DNA of 64,000 bases, taken from NCBI GenBank assembly GCA_013397695.1, contig VYZI01000041.1:2354839-2418838 (forward strand), given 5' to 3'. The notes beneath the pieces are model-generated. The model was given only the letters and a program-made list of their open reading frames with translations, did not search any database and had not been told where the DNA came from. The DNA comes from Centropus unirufus. Lineage: Eukaryota; Chordata; Aves; Cuculiformes; Centropidae. The position numbers and the translations under genes were made by a program. Position 1 is the stretch's first letter. Each line of letters starts with the position of its first letter. Below are positions 24,151 through 38,700 of the stretch, one piece after another.

Positions 24151-27100
24151 TCCTTTTGAGCAAGATGTTCCTCCAGCCCTTCAAACATATAAATGCTTCT
24201 AAGAATATCTTTGGTAAACGTACAACACATTTAGTACACATACAATATCTGTTCTCTCCCAACAATTTCATTACCAATTCTTATTCTTTAAAGGTACAAA
24301 GAGGAAAATAGTCGATTGCAGTCCACCACTGCAATTTTACCAAAACCCCTATTTCTTGGTCTGCATTTGTTAAAATTTGTCTAGAATAAATGAATTTAGC
24401 CATAAAAAACATATCTGACAGAAGTGTCACAAAAAAGTTTATATTAAGCTTTAGGCTGAAGCAAATTTAAATGGCTGAGCTATAAATGCCTATGTAAGAG
24501 GGTTTGGAGAAAATGCTGACAGGCCTCTATCTCCAGTGGTGCTTCCAGGTGCCATTATAATTAGTTCTTTGGAAGCAAGGAACTGTTCATTTCTGCAAGC
24601 AGAGTAAAACCTTATCTGCAGACCAGGTCTGGCAATTTGAGACTGAGCATTATTTCAGTGGTTGGTCTACTTAAGAAAAATAAGGAGGTTTTGGTAGAGA
24701 TCTTTGGGGTCGTACAAACATCCTCAGGTCTAGATTTTGGGTTCCCTTAGTCAGCAGAAACTGCAGGGGTTAGAACAACCTGCGTGTTTTCAGCACATTT
24801 ATTGTGTAATTTATTAAATAAACCTGCAGTTATTTTAACATGCACACTGTTGAGACAAAATGGTTTCTCATTCAGCAATCTACCTGACACTGTGTTAGAG
24901 CCAGTAAAAAAAATAAAAATCCCTTTTTCTTTTTAAAATCTAGAGAGAAATGCATGTAGCAAAAAAATAAAAACCCAACATTGGAATACGTAGCACTAAA
25001 AAAAGGAAAGAGTACAAGGTACATCTTAATACAGACAACAAGTAATATTTTGCAAGGAGATGTAATTCAGTCCAGAATAAAGTTAGAGTGTACAGCTTTT
25101 CAATCATAGCAATAAATGTGTTGTTAATATTCTTATCCCAGTCTCTGCTAGTCTTACTCTCTTTGCAAGTTGGACCTTATTTTATCTATTAATGAACTGC
25201 ATATGCAAATATTTTTTACACCTTGAGGGGTATTATGAGGATGAATTAAGCCTATTTATCAGCATCCAAAAATTGCAGTATAAGGGTTTTTTTCAGACTT
25301 TCTAAGAAATTAAAAGATCCAAACTTAACTGTTGTGAATGAAGAATGACACTCTGCCCAGTTAAATTATTCTAAAGAAATAAATTATAAGTTAGTTTTTT
25401 ACTCAGGGCAGAATTTTCCATGTCTCCTTCAGCAAAGACGCTGAGCTTAAATTAACAATTGGCTGCCAGTGTGTCATACAGAAAATCAAGGGACAACTCA
25501 CCTTATAAATAATCCACAGTGGAGAGTTTAGAAGTATAGTTATAGAACTAGATATCGGGAGAAAAATAGTTAAATTTGATGGTAAGACAAAGTTGCAGCT
25601 ATGAAACTCTGCATCTCATTTTAATGGTTGTGCATTATCCTCTACAAATGACATTATGAACTGTCCACTTTCTTTCAATAAAAATACTTCCCTCTAAACT
25701 GTATGTTACAGACAGATTTAAGGACCTTTCATATCCAATACTAATAAATTCTAAACAAAGTTGTAATGTCACAAGGGACAGGGTACTTGTGTTAGCTTTT
25801 GCATGATTCAAATCAGGCTGCTTTGAGGCTGCTGTGCCAGTAAAGGGCTTAAATTCCTGAAGCTGCAAATATTGAAGATATCTCAGCTGTGAAATCATGG
25901 TCATCATTACCTCCAGATATTTCATCACCCCCTTGGGAGCAACTGGTACCTTCTGAGAACCAATTGGAAAAGCACCTTTGAACATCTATGTCAAAAATTT
26001 GTTGCTGACACCACCAAATAACAGCAGTTGCTTACTGTGACTGGTCTGATAGTAACAAAGAGAAATTTATATTTGGTATCCATTGCCCTCAGTGCTAATC
26101 TGGAACAGAAAGTACAACACAGACTGGAAAGCTGGCAGTGATAAACTTACAACCTTAACAGAGAGAAAAATGTGAAGATAAAACTGATAATTCTCCAGCT
26201 TTTGCAGTCCAGAGGCAGTCATCCTGATGTTGAAATAACATCTTTCTACCTTTATGCATAACAAATAATTAAAATTCAAGAAAGCAACAAATGTACCACT
26301 GAAGGGAGAGGAAACTATGACTCAGAGGCTGTCTGTGATAATGGGGCTGTCATGCTGTGGAGTTCCATCTCCCTCTCCCAAACACACATGCAACCATTTA
26401 CCCTATTTACTCCCTTCTTTGTTAGTTCCCTTGATTGCAGGCCACAAGACAGTCTTGCCTTCTCATTTAATCTGAAGTCAACTTTCTACAGCTGCTGGGA
26501 AAGACCATAACCTTTCCTGTGTCCTTAAGTTGTAGTACTTCACGAATCACACCCAAGGTATGAAAGGAGCACCTCATAGAGTATTTTTTGGAAGGACTTT
26601 GGTGTGCTGCCTCATAGTCTTCTGGATTTTTGCAGCAAAAGAGCATCAGTTGTCTTTTAATGGCATTTTTTTCACAATTATTTTATTAATTCTGGGCTGA
26701 AGTTCAATACTGCTATTTCATGAACTTGTCCATTGGTAGATTCTAGCTTTTGTGGATAATGTTGGAAAGAAATGTTTTAATTTCTAGGTAAAGCATGGGG
26801 TTTCTATGTTTTTATTTTTAATTGTGAACCAGAAAGGTCTTCTAGTATCACTGTGCACCCTGGAGTCTAGTCTAGATATAAGCGGACCGTCAGGTAAATG
26901 ACCTGGAGAAAGGGCAACACAGAATACCTCCTGCTTGACTTCGGATTTTCTGGCTGTCATCTCTGAAGTGGTAATTCCCAGTCTGTCTCCTTCATGCTGC
27001 TTCCTTATGTCTGTGACTTTGTCCCACCCCTCCAAGAGCCATCAATTGGGAGTAAGCCTGCATTGTAGAGGTGGAGATCTGCAGGATAGAGCACAGGTAG

Positions 27101-27338
27101 GAAGAACTGACCATACAATTTCCATGTTCTCTTGCACTTGCATTTTACTCATCTTTGAAGGTGAAATTGAGGTATGAGCTTGGGAGGTGGAAGTGGTGAT
27201 GGGATCTTCAAAGGCCGTCACCAAACGCTAAAATTGTTACAATTCCCGTATCTACTCTTTTCTAATAATATACTTCACCTTATGGTTGTTAACATGTCCG
27301 AAATATATATCTACTTAAGTCCTGTTGTATTTGCTTTG
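24151..27338. other. Gene-free unique sequence
   Basis: No gene was recognised. The minus-strand frame at 25635-25985 (116 codons) has no domain or splice support that I can see. Frames on both strands near 26935-27224 overlap each other. Confidence 0.5.
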
Positions 27339-27356
27339 TTTTTTTTTTTTTTTTTT
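27339..27356 (+). repeat. T18 homopolymer
   Basis: Eighteen consecutive T residues. This is a simple repeat and is likely to vary in length between individuals. Confidence 0.95.
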
Positions 27357-28082
27357 CCTAGTCTTGTCTGTATATAAATTACTCGGGTTATGTTGCTGAC
27401 AGATCCTGTGACTAAATTTAATAATAAAAGCATGTGTTTTCTTCAGCTAATTATCTCTGCCACCCTTGAAATTCAAATATATTTTTCTTTGGAAGAAGAA
27501 ATTTAGTTTTACATACATGGTTTTGAGGTTTTTTTCTTTTTTTTAATGTTTGTTAGTTTTTTGCATATAGTTACATAAGCATAACTTCTAACGAATTCTG
27601 GTTCATGCAGCAAAAGTGAGGCTCACAGTGATTATAGCTAGCCAAAGAAAAGAACTGTAACTTAAGATATGTGTTGTGTGCGGGCGTGCTGAGAGGCAGT
27701 AAGACAATCTTGTAAACAAAGCTGCCCATATGTTGCATTTTGAACGCTTTAACAAGAAAGTTGATTTTTTTTTTTTTTCCCTCTCTCTTTCTCTGACAAC
27801 ATTCACAAAGGTTCATGGTTTTTTCACTGAAAGCTCCTGCAACTTTTTCTTTTTATTTTTGTGAAAATACAGAATAAAGGCACATCCAAGACAGCAGTTC
27901 ACAGAATAGATGAGCTCCCAGGGGGCTTGGTTTCTTAGGGCTGGCAGATGATAAAGGAAGAAGCTTGTTTTGATCAAAGATTTGGGGGAATTTGAATGAA
28001 TAATGAGAACTAGTATGTACGGAAACAGGAATATTTTTCTGTTTTTTGACCATAGATGGATAGCTTAAAGCTTATAATCAAG
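27357..28082. other. Gene-free sequence with pyrimidine tract
   Basis: Fourteen T residues at 27765-27778 run straight into CCCTCTCTCTTTCTCTG, giving about 30 bases of pure pyrimidine apart from the final G. Such a tract can form a triplex in principle. No gene was recognised. Confidence 0.6.
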
Positions 28083-28540
28083 ATAAGTAATTTGAAACTA
28101 TATTAGTGATTAAAGTGAAAGGGGACTGTAGGAGGCAGAAGACAAAGGGAATTCATACAGAGCTGTGGGTGGCTTTTTTCTTTTTTTCAGAGCATCATAA
28201 AATCTAAAGGTGATAAATACAGAGTAAGGACGGAGCAGTTGAAAGATTCTGGCAGAAGGAAGAAAATACAGTTTGGCATTTACAGAGCATCCACAAAGCT
28301 AGGCTGGAGTATAAAGCACATATGAATGGCAAGAATGACAATCTGTCTTAATTTGGAGCTTACAGCCATGCAAAATAGTACCAGAAATTAATCTCCAAAT
28401 ATTGAAATAAAAGGAGCCATAGCAAAGAAAACGGAAATGCAGAATCAGATGGTGGAGGCTGCTCAAGACAGGAGGAATGAAGGAACAAGAAAGGATAGTG
28501 GAGGCAGATAATAGGCAAGTTAGAAACAGGAAAAGAAGAG
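28083..28540. other. Purine-rich block
   Basis: The plus strand is markedly rich in A and G for about 450 bases, dense near 28090-28150 and 28430-28540, with few pyrimidine runs. No long frame is open. It resembles the block at 5640-6330 in style, but I could not show that the two are copies of one element. Confidence 0.3.
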
Positions 28541-31500
28541 ATGTTCCTTCAAATACAGGCTTCTTTCTTTGATTTCTTTCACAGGGTAAATCAGAAAGGA
28601 ATGAATCTCTTCTTCCTTTACACTACTTGGAATTAGCAGAACTTGAGTAAGCAACTGTACATCTTCACCAGTGTCATGAGGGAGAGGATCAAGCCCGACA
28701 TAACTAATCTATTTGATTTTCATGCCTCTTATTTTCCCAGTATATATTCTTTGTGGGAAAGGTTACTTGTACTTGAAAGAAATAGGAAACACTGGTTTCG
28801 AGCAATTTCTACACTTAATTGTGTAGAAGTCAGCACTGTATTTGCCTTATTGTGGTGCTATCCTTTTTAAAGTTAATTGTGTGTGATTTGCCAATTTATT
28901 GCTGTTTGTTGTTTTTTTCACATTCAAGCTTTCCTGTGCATTGGTCCCCAGGTTCTCTTCTTACTTGCTTAATGAAATTCTACCAGCTTGTATCGGTGGT
29001 TAAACAGAGTATCAGAAGCTAGATATCATCTTTAACCTTATTTTCTATTCCTAAGTGTAATTTTAACAATTAACCTTTTAGGCAATGAAAAGAAAGTAAT
29101 GTAGCAGAAGTGACATTAAGAGGAAAAACTGTGCTGTTATTAAAACTGTTATCAGGATAAATTAGTAACTTCACAGATAACTGCTTTTGTCTTTTGAGCC
29201 TTCTCTAGTGCTAAAGAGCAAACCATTGCCACCTCCATATGCTGGAAATCTTTTCATTAACTTCTGGGGAGTATCAGTAAGAATGTTGGAGCTCTTTACA
29301 TATTTTAACAACATGCTAAAGGGATTATCTACCAAGCACTAGTGTCTTGTCTGAATGTGGTTAAGATAAAGAATATGTTGATGTGAAAACCACAAACAAT
29401 ATCTCTATCTTTTCTGTATGTGTTCAAAATACAGCCTTCAAGTCCTGCTATAAGGTCAGATTCTAGTTCTGCAATAAGCCTACATACACCATTTTAGTCT
29501 TATAGGATTTATATATGTATCAAAGCTACTGTTCATTACAGTTATATAGGTAAAGTATTATACTTGTACCAACATCTTACTAATATGTTAATATAATAAG
29601 AAGTTAACGATTCCCCCATTAGACTCCCTCTAAACACTGGAGGGCAGTGTACTTGAACGTACAACCTAGGCACATAAGCATCCCATGCATTGCTTTACTG
29701 TGCTGGGAATGGAAGGGAACAAAATTACATGAGCAAAGATTTTTTAGTTTCTTGAGGGAAGTACTTGTGTGCCAAACACAACATTATCATAAAATACAAA
29801 GAAAGATATTCCAATTTCCAAACTGCTGGTCACAATGAGAGGATGGAGGGAGAAAGGAGGAGTCTGTGCCTCAGAGGAGCCTTTGGAAGAAATAGATGAG
29901 AAATCCCAGTTGTGTTTGGTTTGGCCTCTAAATTGCAAGAGTGATTTTTGAATCGGGTTCTGTGAGTCAGTGCTGGCCTAAATGACCTTCTGCAGATAAG
30001 AGACTGCTGCAACCTGTCGTGTTCTACCCCATCTCCTGTTTTGATCCCCTGCCCAGAGGGGAATTGCTGGCTGAGACAATCTCCTGATGGGCTTGCTTCA
30101 GTGTAGGACTCATTTGTAACAATTGCCAATGGCACAAGCTGTTCAAAAGGTTTGAGAGAAACAGCAAGCAGTGTATAAAGCTACTCTGAGAATAATCCCT
30201 GAAGATAAAGGGTGAAAGCAACTTTTACATTTGGAGTTATGTTACCTCTGCTGTTCTCCAGGGGTGGGACCCAGTGCCATGATATTGCCAAATACCTCCT
30301 CAGTGTTTAACCCTTTCATCAGCCTGATAATGCCAGATTGGTGTGTAAAAGGCTGATGAGGAAGGCTTGTTCAATGCACCCGGGACAAAAACCTTAAGTC
30401 TGGTAATAAATTACATGATGAACAAACATTGCTTATGGGAGTTTAGAGATGCCACTGGATGGAAGGCCAGGCAGTGCTGTTAACATAAGCTACTCAAGCT
30501 TTCTGCGCTATATATATATTCCATAGCAATTTCACCTGGCAATTCCTGTGTGAGGCCCATCATTTCTAATTAAGATAGCATACAATCTTTAGATGGTTAA
30601 ATGTATTCAAATCTTAATGTGATGAAGCATCGAGATCATCACTTGTTAAATTTAATAAGGAAGATAATTTATCTGTGTAACAAATGCATACACTTGTCTA
30701 AATTTGACATGATACTTCAGCTTTCAACCATCTGAAGCAATGACAGAACCACTCATTTACCTGAACAGTTTTAGTGTAGTATTCCATCTACTCCTGCCGA
30801 TACAAGTATTTACTGTGCCGTAGATTGGTCAGTTTTAATTCGGTGCCTTTGTGGAATCTACTAGCTTTGCCCCAGGAGCTGCATCCTCAGAATGTGAGCA
30901 CTTTGTTTATTGAGGCTACATCATCCACAGCCTTAAAAAAAGCTGTACAGGCTTGTTTGAAGGTAATGTTGCCTATAGCTGGAGGCATTAAAACAGAGCT
31001 AGCAAGAGAGCCTCTCATATTTCCTGCTTAGAATGTCTGCTCTGTATGTGCTTCCAGGTGGATAGAAGGACCAGCTGATTTTCCCTTTCTATGTAGACTG
31101 TATTACAACATAATGAGTTTGGCGCTGTTTGCTGAGATTGTACCTGTTCCATTATCATCACTGTATGAGTACTGGCAATCCTATTTGACATGCTTATAAT
31201 GCTTATTCCTTGATTTCGCTTCTTGGTGTTCAAAAGTTTTTCTTGGCTTATCCTCAACAGTAAAATAACACAAAAAAAAAAAAAACCAAACCCATAAATA
31301 AAACAACTCTTTAGCTGGCAAACTTTTAAGCAAGTGGATGTGTGAAAATTATAGGGTGTCATACCTGATATTTCTGAGAAAGTGATTCCATATTGCACAA
31401 TTGTGTGAAGCAGACATTTTCATTTAAGTAATGACACATTTGGATTTTATGTGCATATCGGGTGCTGAGGCCTATTGATATTGGGGTATATGAGTGTTAC

Positions 31501-32763
31501 TTTCTCACATTTTACTATCAAAACAATTTTATTAAAGTCTCTTTATCAGGACTGCCCAATGCTGCTGTGATCAAAGGAGAGTTCAAAACTCACATTGACT
31601 TACTTTCTGCAGCAGCTTTTAAACCGGGCTGATCATTAGAACTTCCCCGAGGGGTGAGTAATGTTGAGTTTGTTGTAATTCTCCACATCTGGCTTCATTC
31701 ACTGAAGCTTTTTAGCTTGCACCTGTGAGTTTCTGAAAAATATGATTAAATTCAAAATACATTTTTGGCACAAAGGAGTTGAAAAACTAGAATCAACTGA
31801 ACAATGAAAGGATGCATTATAACAAGACTTGAAGTAATTTAAAGTCTTTATTTAAAATGACTAAAGATTTTCTTAAAATAACAAAATTGAGGTCCTATTA
31901 TAGCAATTCAGTGGTTGCAAATTGTATTCCCACTCTAACCAGCTTTGCAAGCCAGCTTATTACTTTGCTCTACACTGCAGCACTTATGGCAAAGTTCAGC
32001 TTACAAAAAATACTTGTACAACAAGTTTTCCACATGTTAGTAAGGATATTCTATCTGATAGGTGTTCTTCTTAATTGTAATCCATAAGTAATCTTTTCTA
32101 AGGCTTAAGATGGCAGAACAATATATAATATCCTTTGATAGCTCTGTCATCCCAACACCTTTTATAAAGTTTTATTTAATCATCAAAGTAGCATTGATCT
32201 CAACGTCCACAGGTAAACAAATGTCATGCTGAAATCTAATAGTAAGTATCTGACAAAATACGTGACAATTAGGGCAACAAATTACGTGCCATATACGCTT
32301 TTATCTAAACAGTTGTATTTCTAACTGAATTTTTTACTGAAGAAGAAATATTTCAGTGGGAGTATGCCATCCTACGTTTTTGGTTTTTGTTTTGTTTTTT
32401 TTTTTATTTTTAATTTTCTCACTTGGATTTATTTTTACCTAGCAGAAGTTGCTAATGTTTCTGCTGTGTTTGTTAATTTAATAGAATTTAAAGTGCAGCC
32501 ACTTGAGAAACAATATATAACCAATAAGAGTGTAAAAAAAACTCATCACCCTGTTAAGCATAGATGGAAGAAAATGTACAAATAACAATGCAGTGGGTGT
32601 AACTCTCACAGGCTGCTCATTTTTTGTCACAGCAATTTAAAATATTCAATGACAGACAGAATGAAAATAGTTAATCAAGGAAACACGATCGGTGATGATC
32701 AGCACATGCAGGAGTGTGCTGCAGCCAGGCTGGGAGGTCTTTTTATAGAGAAGATGCAGCTGG
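28541..32763. other. Gene-free unique sequence
   Basis: No gene was recognised. Part of it (about 30400-30730) has the mixed, TAAT-containing text often seen in conserved non-coding DNA, with a short TA run near 30510, but I cannot test conservation. An A14 run lies at 31272-31285. Confidence 0.45.
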
Positions 32764-32794
32764 TTTTAGAGGATGAACTTCAGTTCCTCTAAAA
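32764..32794. repeat. Short perfect hairpin
   Basis: TTTTAGAGGA (32764-32773) and its exact reverse complement TCCTCTAAAA (32785-32794) are separated by an 11-base loop. The stem is too short for a microRNA precursor, and no T-run marks it as a terminator. Confidence 0.7.
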
Positions 32795-35700
32795 TGGAGA
32801 CCTGTGTGGAGATCTTAAGAGGATCACCCTGTTTGCATACAACCAGCTAGGTTTTGAAGACAGGCAGAAGTCTCTTTGTGAGACCACAGCATACCCTGCA
32901 ATATTTACCCAAGGGTTTCATCTGTCCCAGGCATCTCATCTCAGCTCTTGCTGTGAGAGCCTGAGCTGTCCTCTCTGTGCTGCCGAAGGCAGGAGTGCTG
33001 TGTGCTCTTCTTACAGTGCAAGGGATGCTGCCTGCCTTGATAATGTAGGGATATTTGGTTTTACAACTGCAGCTGGGGGAGGGAGAGGAAGATGGCAGAG
33101 GGGATGTTGAGGATGTTGTGCTCTTTGTGAATGCTGGTTCTTGAGTCTTCCTAAGAAGGAAAACACGCTGTTGTTCAGTGAGAGTAGGGGACGGGTGTCT
33201 GATTGCTAAATAACTAATATAATTTTTAATGGATGGGAAAAAAACTTCAAATGCTTTCATAATCTTAATGATTGAACATGAAGATATATTTAGTCTGATT
33301 AGAATACTTTCCAGCATCACCTACTTCAGAATGTTTTACTTGAAGTGCTGAAGAAATGTAGGTAGTGGAAAGTGCTTAATGGAAACTCAGTCATATTTCT
33401 TTATAGTCTGTAAAAGCAGAGTCTGTCTCATTTCCTTTTCTGTAAGTGATTTGATTTACAAGATTACATATCAAAATGGTATTGACCTAATGTTGGCACT
33501 GAGGACATTGTTTATAGTGACACGGATGCCTTAGGAATAAAAATCTAGTGCTACTGCTGAAGCCCCTTGGTGGATGAGGGGCAAATCTGAGCCTTCATAT
33601 CTGAAATTATCATTGGGTACTTACCCTGCACCAGGGCACAGTGGAAACATTTGCTCTGTAACAGGTAATGTCATGACCATCACACCCAACTCTGCCCCTA
33701 ATGACAATGGAAGAAACTTTCTCCAAAACTACTGCTGCTGCTGGGTTAAAACTGTAAATGCACTTTGCCATCTTTCCCAAGGACCTTGACAGATTTAGTG
33801 CTGGTCAGGATGTTTTTTACAAGCTTTACTGCAATGCGTTGACCTGGTAGCAGGCACCATCATACAGTGTCACAGGCTGCCACTGCCTGAGTTGCACAAG
33901 TTTTTTCCAAATGCAGGGTCTCATCCATTCATTACATCCTGCTGAGTAATTGTGGAAGTATGCCATAAAAATTGCTGCTGATCAGAGCACTCTTTGAAGT
34001 TTTGCAATGTTTAAAGACCATGGTGATAAAAGAAACTTATCAGAGATAAAGCTTACAAGGGAAATGATGGGAAAAGAGCCACCAGTACAACTTAAAGAAC
34101 ACAAATACTGTGACGGCTTAAATCTGTTATTCTTGACAAATTCACTCTTATGTTTGTTCTCGTTTATGCTGTGTTTCCATGAGGGAAGGAGGAAAAAATA
34201 AAGTTATTTTAAATTATCAGGTGTCTAATTTCAGTAAAAATGGGTGAAACTGAGGTGAATTCTCAGTGCTGCTTCAGAGCAGATGTGTGAGCAACAGGCC
34301 TGTCCAACTAACCAAGCTCCTGGCAGCTCAAAACTTTGCATAACAAGTGTGTGCAGGATTGAATCCCCAGCAAAGAACCACCTGTCTCAAATCAGTTTTC
34401 ACTTCAAACACCCAGGAGGTCTGTGCCTGTTTACACAGCGTACTCACACCAATGAAGTCTCATTGTTTTTAGTCAATTAGGGGGTAGTTCAGTTTGTATC
34501 TCAACCTGATAGATGCATTTCAGTTGCTGCTTCTAAGCAGCTCTGAACAGATGTCCAGTTCCTCAAAATGTTTAAAGGTTCAACTACCATTTAATCTGGA
34601 GACTTAATTGTAAGGGCAGAAAACAAAACTGGATCTAAAAAGCAGCTTGCTTCCCTGGTCTAAAAAAAATAACCCAATGTTTGGAGAATGACCAGAGGGG
34701 AAAAAATAGAAAGGATTGGTTAAAGAACAAGCAGAAGGGAACAAGATGGTCTTTTGAAAATCTGCATCATGTTATTCTAGCCTTTCTCAGATAAAGGGAA
34801 ATTAAAAAACAAAACCAAAGCATTAGCTTTGGTTTTATTTTTACATATGCTAGTACTTGCTCTGTACCCCATGAGTTCAAGAGGAGCCAGTTCCTTATGA
34901 ACCAGACAGCAGTTGATCAGTATCCTTGCATGGTAAAGCTTTTAGATTTTTCTGGGTAAACACAAATGTGATTTTTCTATCAAAGTAGGTAATGTGTGTG
35001 TCATCCATACAAATAGCACAAATGCATCTTTGCTAAGCAACACTTAACAAGTTTCTTGTCATCCTCCTTTTATTTAGTACCTCATACATTTGTTTTTCTT
35101 TCATCTCTGAAAGCACAGATCATTATATGCCATTTCTTAGATGTTGATATGAGAGTATAACTGTTGCTTAAAGTTTATTTCTTAGGATCGGTAAAATACT
35201 TTGCTGGGTAGATGCAGCTATGTTTTTTGTATTTGTTCTGATCTTCTAAGGTTTTGTTGGACTTCATGAGAAAAGAGATTTTTAATGTTCCCAACGTTGT
35301 TAGGCTGACAAATTCAGTTGAAAAGATTACCTGTAGTTATATTTATCTACCGAGTAAGTTAGTTTCTAGAAAATCAGAGAAACCTGATAACCAGACTATA
35401 AAAATGTCTATCCTAAACTGGGATATATCTTTCAACTGTAATATATGAGGGGAATTATTTCTTGGTCACTTCCTGCAGTCTCTCCTCTATTTTATTTAGG
35501 ATTACTTTCTCTCCTCTTATCTAGTCTTCCTGAAATGAGGAAACGCAAAGTACAACAGTCAAATGGCAAAAGCTTTGTAAAAAGGATTTCATTTTCTGAT
35601 TGTAACTTAGATTTCTGTAAGTTAATGTAACATACATTTAAAGGGCTTTGTTCTGAAACCAAGCATAAACTATTTAAACACTCTGCTAGTCAACTGTTGT

Positions 35701-38700
35701 ATTTATCAGCCATTCATTTCGACAGTTATGGGTCACACTGAAATCTTCATGGTAGTGCTTGCTCTATAGAGGCAGTAAGAGTGGCCTCTCTCCCAGCAGA
35801 GTTCTGGCATATTAGCTCATATCTTAAAGTTTGTGTTAGTTCCAGATGTCTTGAGTTGAAATGAAAGACACTTTGAAGGTTAATGTCACTATAGTCAGTA
35901 ATTTCAGAAAATCACAGTAAAATGTGAAAGAGATGCATGTCATTAATAAGGTGAATTTGAAAATATAGGAAGTACTTTGCTACTCAGTCACTTAGTACTT
36001 CAGTTTTTCTTGGAAAATGGCTTTTCAAGAAATAAAATTGTTTCCACAGAGTAATATTTGACAGACATGTCTGTCTTTGTCAAAGACTCTGGAATAAATG
36101 ATCGCTTAGTTCTATCATTGCCTTTAAATTAATTTGGGCCTATCACTGGCTTGCAGATATGCTATCTAATGAGGCTACAGATTTCCAGAAAAGTTTTTAA
36201 ACACTATATCTGTTAATATGGCAGCTTTTTAGACTAGAGAGCTACCAAAAAATGTTGTCATGTTTTTCATCTGTATATAATTCTTTCTTTTAACACCTTT
36301 TAGTTTTACGGGCATTAGAACCTCAAGTAAACACATTATTTTCCTGTCCAGGTTTCTTACAAGCATTCTCAACCTTCTTTTGACTAGAAGATACAATTAG
36401 AAGTAATCTTTACCTTTCAGCATTATGCAGTTTGGTTTTATTCTGAAGTACATTGAAACTTGTGAGAGACTGGATTGTGCCCATAGCTGGACGCCAGCTG
36501 TGCCCAGTACCTCGATTTGCAAACAGGCAAGATGACTTAATCTCTCATTTCAAAGACAAATGTCACAGCTCTTACTGATGCCTTGTTTGGCCATTCCTGG
36601 TCTTGGTTACCTCTGCTGGTAGGAAAGATTTGTCATCTTAAAGCAAACCATACTTCAGGGCCTTCCTTGTTCTGCTGTTAGCACACTGCTTTCCTATCCT
36701 GAGGCCTCTCTAGTCTGAAGGAGCTGTGAACCTCCTGTTTCAACTAGAAGAAATATTAACATAAACCTAACAGTGAGAACTGTCACTAATCGTGGTCTTT
36801 AAATTTTGCACCACAATAACATTTGCCCTCTTCCAGGGGGATCACTTGACTTGCCCTCCTGCATGCCTCGTTCCTCTGCCTAATTTAACTACAAAGCTGG
36901 GGGAATTTTTTCAGCTGCCAAAGGAAAAGCTGCTCACCTCTGCGTGCCCTGCGGTAGTCAGGGCCCTTCTGACACAGTCCTGGTCCAACAGTAGCTCCAT
37001 CTACTGCTCCCTTTGTAGCCCTTGGACTCTGATGTCTTCTTCTAGTATACTATCCCAATTACAAGACCTTCTGTCCTCTCCAGTAAATTTGAGGAATCCT
37101 CTATTTCAACACACTAAGAGGTATGTAAACTCTTGCTATCCTGCTTTGGAGGTCCTTTTTTTTTAAAGCCAGAAACCCCGCTTATGATTCTGTTTCATGG
37201 TACATCTGAGAGAAGATGGACATGAAATCCTAGCACAAATCTGTATACTATTAAATATCAATTCACTATGACACTGTAGTGTTCTGTCTACATTATCTGC
37301 TATTAAGTATTAATTCAGAACAAAGGAAGGTGACCTGGGAAGATTGAAAAAAAAGCAGATTTGGCATAAGCACAGTACAAAACAATTTACTAAAGCAGAG
37401 TACATCTCTCTAAGTATGTAACAATAACAAGGATTAATGCCCTCAAGAATTTCACATAGGAGGGTATTTTGAAGATAAAATAACTAATGGGATGCTAATA
37501 ATTTGTAATGTTACCTAAAATATGCTATTACTTTATCACTACAAAGACTACTTTTTCTTTTTTTCACACACGTTAAACCACATTTCAGTAACAAGAATTA
37601 TACTTTCAATAAATGCTTATCTAAAACCTTTTAAAGAATGGAGGTAATGTTCAGGAAGCAAGAAGGCAGTGCAAAACAAAAGCAAGCTCTAATCCTTTTT
37701 GTTTATGTCATCTGATAAGCTGGCTGAGCAGTGTGGCAGCTGGGTGGCTGGTACAAATAAATCTCTTTGCATACGGCACCACCAGGTCCCTTTGTGTCCA
37801 ACTTAATTTACTCAGGACTGCTTAGTTGTTGCAGAACCTCAGGTAGTCCTTCATCACACCTTCACCATGGTAGAATGAAAAAATATCTTCTTGTTGAACA
37901 GAACTTGAACTGGGGATTATACTCTAAAAGAACTTTATCACTGTGAAAATATGTTCCCCATATTAAAGTGTTTTGCCATTTAACTTGTTGGATCTTTCTT
38001 TTTGTGTGGACACCCCTGTGGTGTGAACGAAGCTTTTTTTCCTCCAGCAGCCAAGTTAATCCTGTGGGTCAATCTTGCAATGATTCGGTAATTGGGAGTT
38101 TATGGTATCATGGGAAGTTAGAAAAATAATTGCCATCACCAGCTCTGCTTATAAGACAGACATGATGTGAGTTAGAACTGTTCAAGTCCAATAAAATATT
38201 TAAGAGTATAATCTATTTCAAGTGCAGCATGCTATGTTCTTCCCAGGGTGTGAATGTCTGGGACAGCTCTCCAGCTGGTGGGAGCTGGCGTTGTTTCACT
38301 TGCTTCAGCAGGGATGTGCAGATTTACTGCAGCTGAGGATGACAACAGCTTTGCAGTTTGAGTGTACTTTTTCATGTACAGAAGTAGTTTATTCTAATCC
38401 CAAGTTATAAGTGAAAGTTAGTGTGGGAAAGTATCTCTTTTCTCCTTTTGACAAAGTTTCCTGCCCCTTCAAAGTTGAGTAGGTTAAAAAACCAATTTGT
38501 TTTCTTATTTCTGTAAATTAGAAGCATTTCCTGACCAAGAAGCTTAAAAATACCTAAGACTTCATAAGTAGAGCTCATGCTGCATCAGTTAGCAAAGAGC
38601 TTAATGTTCATAAACTCTGTTTTGACCTGTCACTTTCCACTTTGACTTTCTCATCGTCTGATTCCCCTTTCTGCTCCAGTGATATTTTCACATGTATTTC

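Noticed and set aside
32847..33320. Longest minus-strand frame, 157 codons
   Set aside because: Composition is skewed to S, T and P over a GC-richer patch, with no domain, promoter or splice context; chance is the simplest explanation.
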